The notes under the pieces are model-generated. The model had not been told where the DNA came from and ran no database searches. It saw nothing but the letters and a program-made list of their open reading frames with translations. From the NCBI GenBank assembly GCA_964635545.1, contig CAZWOA010000076.1:1-14875 (forward strand): a stretch of 14,875 bases of DNA. Direction: 5' to 3'. This DNA comes from JAGPIS01 sp964635545. GTDB lineage: Bacteria > Bacteroidota > Bacteroidia > Bacteroidales > Marinilabiliaceae. Shown in pieces: positions 12,705 to 14,875 of the stretch; position 1 is the first letter of the stretch; the number at the start of each line of letters is the position of its first letter. A program made the translations under genes and the position numbers.

Positions 12705-13994
12705 ATGAGAAGATTATTGGTATATGCTGATTTTGACTGGCTTAACGAGATTGAACTTGTTGGAATATTAAGATATCAATCACTTCGGGGTTCAGATAGT
12801 TATTCTTTTGAATTTGACGATAAATGGCTAAATAATCATAGAAGCTTATTTTTTAGTGCAGATTTAAATAATTACATTGGCTCCCAATATACTCAACCGA
12901 ATAAGGATATCTTCGGATGTTTTTCAGATTCATTGCCTGACCGTTGGGGACGAACCTTAATCAATCGGAGAGAGCAGATTTTTGCAGCAGAGGAAAATCG
13001 TGCTGTACGTCGCCTTTCATCATTTGATTACTTAATGGGAATAGATGATTATTCACGAATGGGGGGATTTCGCTTTAAAGAAAATCCTGATTCAGATTTT
13101 ATAAACTCTTACGACACGTTGCGCATTCCTCCGCTTACCAGTATTCGTGAATTAACTTATGCAAGCAAGGAAATTGAAAAAAGTGAAGAGATAAATAAAT
13201 TACCCAACAAAGAGTGGTTAATACAATTAGTACAACCAGGTTCTTCTCTAGGTGGCGCAAGACCCAAAGCAAGTGTTGTTGATAGCAACAATGTGTTATA
13301 TATCGCAAAATTCCCTTCTTATAAAGATGATTATAATGTAGCACTATGGGAGTATTTCTGTAATATTCTGGCCGATAAAGCAGGAATTAATGCCGCATCA
13401 ACACAAATAATATCAACAAATGAAAAATACAATACCTTAATATCACGCCGTTTCGACAGAGCTGAAACAAATAAACGCATTCATTTTGCTTCAGCATTGA
13501 CGCTATTGGGGCTTTCCGATGGTGATAATGCAACTACAGGAAACGGATATTTAGATATAGTTGATTTTATACTGCAACATTGTACAGATGTTAATAATAA
13601 TCTTCAAGAGCTATATCGAAGAGTGGCATTTAATATCTGTATTGGAAACTCAGACGACCATTTTCGGAACCATGGTTTTTTGTTAACTGCTAAAGGATGG
13701 ACACTGTCTCCAGCCTATGATATGAATCCAACTTTGAATGATTACCAAAGTTTGCTTATATCAAAATCTTCAAACAAAGCTGAGTTAATTACTCTGTTAG
13801 ATTCTTGTGAAGATTATATGCTACCCCATGGAATAGCATTGGATATTATTGATAATGTAGTAATTGCAGCTAAGAACTGGAAAGATTTGGCCATAAAATT
13901 AGGTATTCACAATAATGAGATTATGTTATTTGAGAACACTTTTAATAGCAGAATTAATAGATACTTGGAACACCCAAAAACCAGAAGTAAATAA
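12705..13994 (+). CDS. hipA: HipA-like serine/threonine kinase toxin
   Basis: A 429-residue cytoplasmic kinase of the HipA family, close to the usual 430-440. The N-terminal subdomain includes FGCFSDSLPDRWGRTL (about 70-85), a family signature. The Gly-rich loop is PGSSLGGARPKASV at about 178-191, where S181 aligns with the autophosphorylated serine of E. coli HipA. ATP-binding YIAKFPS holds the conserved Lys. The catalytic loop ICIGNSDDHFRNHGF has D317 as the probable base and N322, and the metal-binding SPAYDMNP has D339. All key residues are intact, so the kinase is probably active. Characterised HipA proteins phosphorylate glutamyl-tRNA synthetase, which halts translation and gives persistence; the substrate here may differ. 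It is encoded two bases after the antitoxin. Repeats on both sides of the pair suggest a cassette. Confidence 0.95.
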   Translation: MRRLLVYADFDWLNEIELVGILRYQSLRGSDSYSFEFDDKWLNNHRSLFFSADLNNYIGSQYTQPNKDIFGCFSDSLPDRWGRTLINRREQIFAAEENRAVRRLSSFDYLMGIDDYSRMGGFRFKENPDSDFINSYDTLRIPPLTSIRELTYASKEIEKSEEINKLPNKEWLIQLVQPGSSLGGARPKASVVDSNNVLYIAKFPSYKDDYNVALWEYFCNILADKAGINAASTQIISTNEKYNTLISRRFDRAETNKRIHFASALTLLGLSDGDNATTGNGYLDIVDFILQHCTDVNNNLQELYRRVAFNICIGNSDDHFRNHGFLLTAKGWTLSPAYDMNPTLNDYQSLLISKSSNKAELITLLDSCEDYMLPHGIALDIIDNVVIAAKNWKDLAIKLGIHNNEIMLFENTFNSRINRYLEHPKTRSK

Positions 13995-14134
13995 CCATTT
14001 TACATAAACCCCGAATCAAGAAAAGCAAGGTTGATGAGATTCTTGGCAAGCCAAGCGAACAAGTCGAGCGAGCTTCGCTGAACGTTGTTTCTTCGCTTCG
14101 CTCAGGATGACGATGTACTATGGTGATGCTGGGA

Positions 14135-14165
14135 TGGCTTGGGGCGGCAAAGCCACCCCAAGCCA
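14135..14165. other. Strong GC-rich hairpin downstream of hipA
   Basis: TGGCTTGGGG (14135-14144) pairs perfectly with CCCCAAGCCA (14156-14165). Inside, after one C/A mismatch, GGC pairs with GCC around an AAA loop. The structure is followed by a C run and not by T, so it is not a standard intrinsic terminator. It may fold in the hipBA transcript or belong to the adjoining repeat element. Confidence 0.6.
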
Positions 14166-14217
14166 CCCCCCCCGAAAAACTAAGGGTAAAGTCTTTCCGA
14201 CCGTAGGTAGGAATCTC

Positions 14218-14282
14218 TAATACCGATTGGATATCCGTAATATACCAATTGGTTTAGCATAACGGCTATCATATCGGTATTA
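14218..14282. repeat. Spaced perfect 10-bp inverted repeat
   Basis: TAATACCGAT (14218-14227) and ATCGGTATTA (14273-14282) are exact reverse complements with 45 bases between them. A second, overlapping pair, ACCGATTGG (14222-14230) and CCAATTGGT (14245-14253), matches 8 of 9. The nested arrangement could be an operator or a degenerate element end. No function is assigned. Confidence 0.35.
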
Positions 14283-14419
14283 TACTATAAAAATTAAGGC
14301 TTAATAATAATTAGGTTTCGTATAAAGTATCAATGACAGTTTTCCACTTATCATCAATACTTCATGCCTCAATTTTGGGGTATCCTCTCGGAATGACGGT
14401 GGTAGGTATTAAAAAGGTA

Positions 14420-14454
14420 AAATCCGCACTCAGATAAAATTTGAGTGCGGATTT
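14420..14454. terminator. 35-bp hairpin repeat copy 2, terminator of the beta-galactosidase gene
   Basis: The same 13-bp stem (14420-14432 with 14442-14454) and GATAAAATT loop as at 12105-12139, in the same orientation. On the minus strand it lies about 33 bases after the GH2 stop codon and ends in a short T run, so it should terminate that gene. It could act on transcripts from hipBA as well. Confidence 0.75.
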
Positions 14455-14486
14455 TGATTAAAGAAAATATAAAGGTATAGAAAAGT

Positions 14487-14875
14487 TTACTTTGCAATAA
14501 CGGTTGCTGTGCCGCTTTTCAGGTTTTTAGCAGTTGCCTTCACCACTATGTTTCCCGCATTTTTGCCTGCTTGTACTATTATTGTTAGCTGGCCGCTGAA
14601 TAGGTGCATCTGCGGCAGATGAAACAGGTCGAGGCACGTTGGGTCGCCATTGGCGGCAGCACGATACTTGCCTGCTCCCTTCACCTCGAAACTCAATAAT
14701 CTGCTGTCGTTGGGGCATAGATTACCGTCTTTATCAACCACTCGCACAGTAATATACGCAAGGTCGTTACCATCAGCAGTAATCTCTTTGTGGTTGGTAA
14801 CCAGCTCTATATGGTGAGGTTTTCCTGCTGTGTACACTGTTTTTTCGTCCACTTGCTTGCCGGCTTCATTATAAG
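14487..14875 (-). CDS. GH2 beta-galactosidase, C-terminal end (cut by window edge)
   Basis: The last 129 codons of a minus-strand gene running in from the right edge. The frame is open up to base 14875 (YNEAGKQVDEKTVYTAGKPH), so the GTG near 14852 is internal, not a start. The visible segment is the C-terminal Ig-like domain of large Bacteroidota glycoside hydrolase family 2 enzymes: AGKPHHIELVTNHKEITADG, AYITVRVVDKDGNLCPND, FEVKGAGKYRAAANGDPTCL and the hydrophobic end GNIVVKATAKNLKSGTATVI. The catalytic TIM barrel and signal peptide lie outside the window. Such enzymes cleave terminal beta-galactosides, usually in the periplasm, during plant or host polysaccharide breakdown. With xylB and the hybrid regulator it points to a carbohydrate-degrading lifestyle, but the specific substrate cannot be read from this domain. 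Confidence 0.85.
   Translation of the reverse strand, partial: YNEAGKQVDEKTVYTAGKPHHIELVTNHKEITADGNDLAYITVRVVDKDGNLCPNDSRLLSFEVKGAGKYRAAANGDPTCLDLFHLPQMHLFSGQLTIIVQAGKNAGNIVVKATAKNLKSGTATVIAK

Larger units (their letters stand above)
13995..14486. repeat. Non-coding gap with repeats and hairpins between hipA and the beta-galactosidase
   Basis: No gene is supported in these 492 bases. They contain a repeat unit with CTTCGCTTCGCTCAGGATGA (about 14089-14114), a relative of those at 1963-1990 and 2221-2246. A further unit at 14195-14216 is the near-exact reverse complement of 12214-12235. There is a strong GC-rich hairpin (14135-14165), a 10-bp inverted repeat (14218-14282) and the 35-bp hairpin repeat (14420-14454), each listed separately. 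Short frames running through this DNA look fortuitous. Confidence 0.6.

Noticed and set aside
13954..14166. 70-codon minus-strand open frame overlapping the hipA end
   Set aside because: It overlaps the hipA 3' end antisense and continues through repeat DNA and the GC-rich hairpin, with no domain.

Overview
The window looks like a chromosomal segment of an AT-rich Bacteroidota bacterium, probably Bacteroidales. The evidence is a hybrid two-component system with Reg_prop propeller repeats, a type IX secretion (T9SS) C-terminal sorting domain, exact TAnnTTTG promoter -7 boxes, absence of clear Shine-Dalgarno sequences, and a Bacteroidales-type GH2 beta-galactosidase tail. The T9SS substrate argues against a typical gut Bacteroides and for a T9SS-bearing lineage. 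I cannot assign a genus.

Left third, minus strand (1-6329): the N-terminal half of a xylulokinase-like FGGY sugar kinase (xylB, cut by the window edge), a GntR-family regulator with a LacI-like sensor domain immediately upstream of it, and, after a 640-base non-coding stretch full of dispersed repeats, a 1308-residue hybrid sensor kinase/response regulator. Two near-identical 19-bp sites lie just upstream of the xylB start and of the GntR start and are probable operators for the GntR protein.

Middle (6564-12077), plus strand, divergent from the hybrid regulator: seven closely spaced genes, each encoding a protein with an N-terminal signal peptide. In order they are a small helical protein, a Sel1-repeat protein with a T9SS sorting domain, an Asp/Trp-rich protein with an HEIFH zincin-like motif, three tandem paralogues of about 145-170 residues, and a 331-residue protein of unknown family. 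This looks like one operon for an exported or surface system. The divergent regulator, with paired C-rich direct repeats just upstream of the operon promoter, is its natural candidate controller. No susC/susD pair or glycoside hydrolase is next to it. I do not recognise this operon as a described system, and it is the most interesting part of the window.

Right (12078-14875): a hairpin closes the operon and abuts a 19-codon orphan copy of the zincin-like gene's tail. A complete hipB-hipA toxin-antitoxin module with its own promoter and operator-like inverted repeat follows. A second identical copy of the hairpin lies beyond hipA, and a 22-bp repeat occurs in inverted orientation on both sides of hipBA, so the module may be an inserted cassette. 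The window ends in the C-terminus of a minus-strand GH2 beta-galactosidase. No tRNA, rRNA, CRISPR array, transposase or integrase was recognised.
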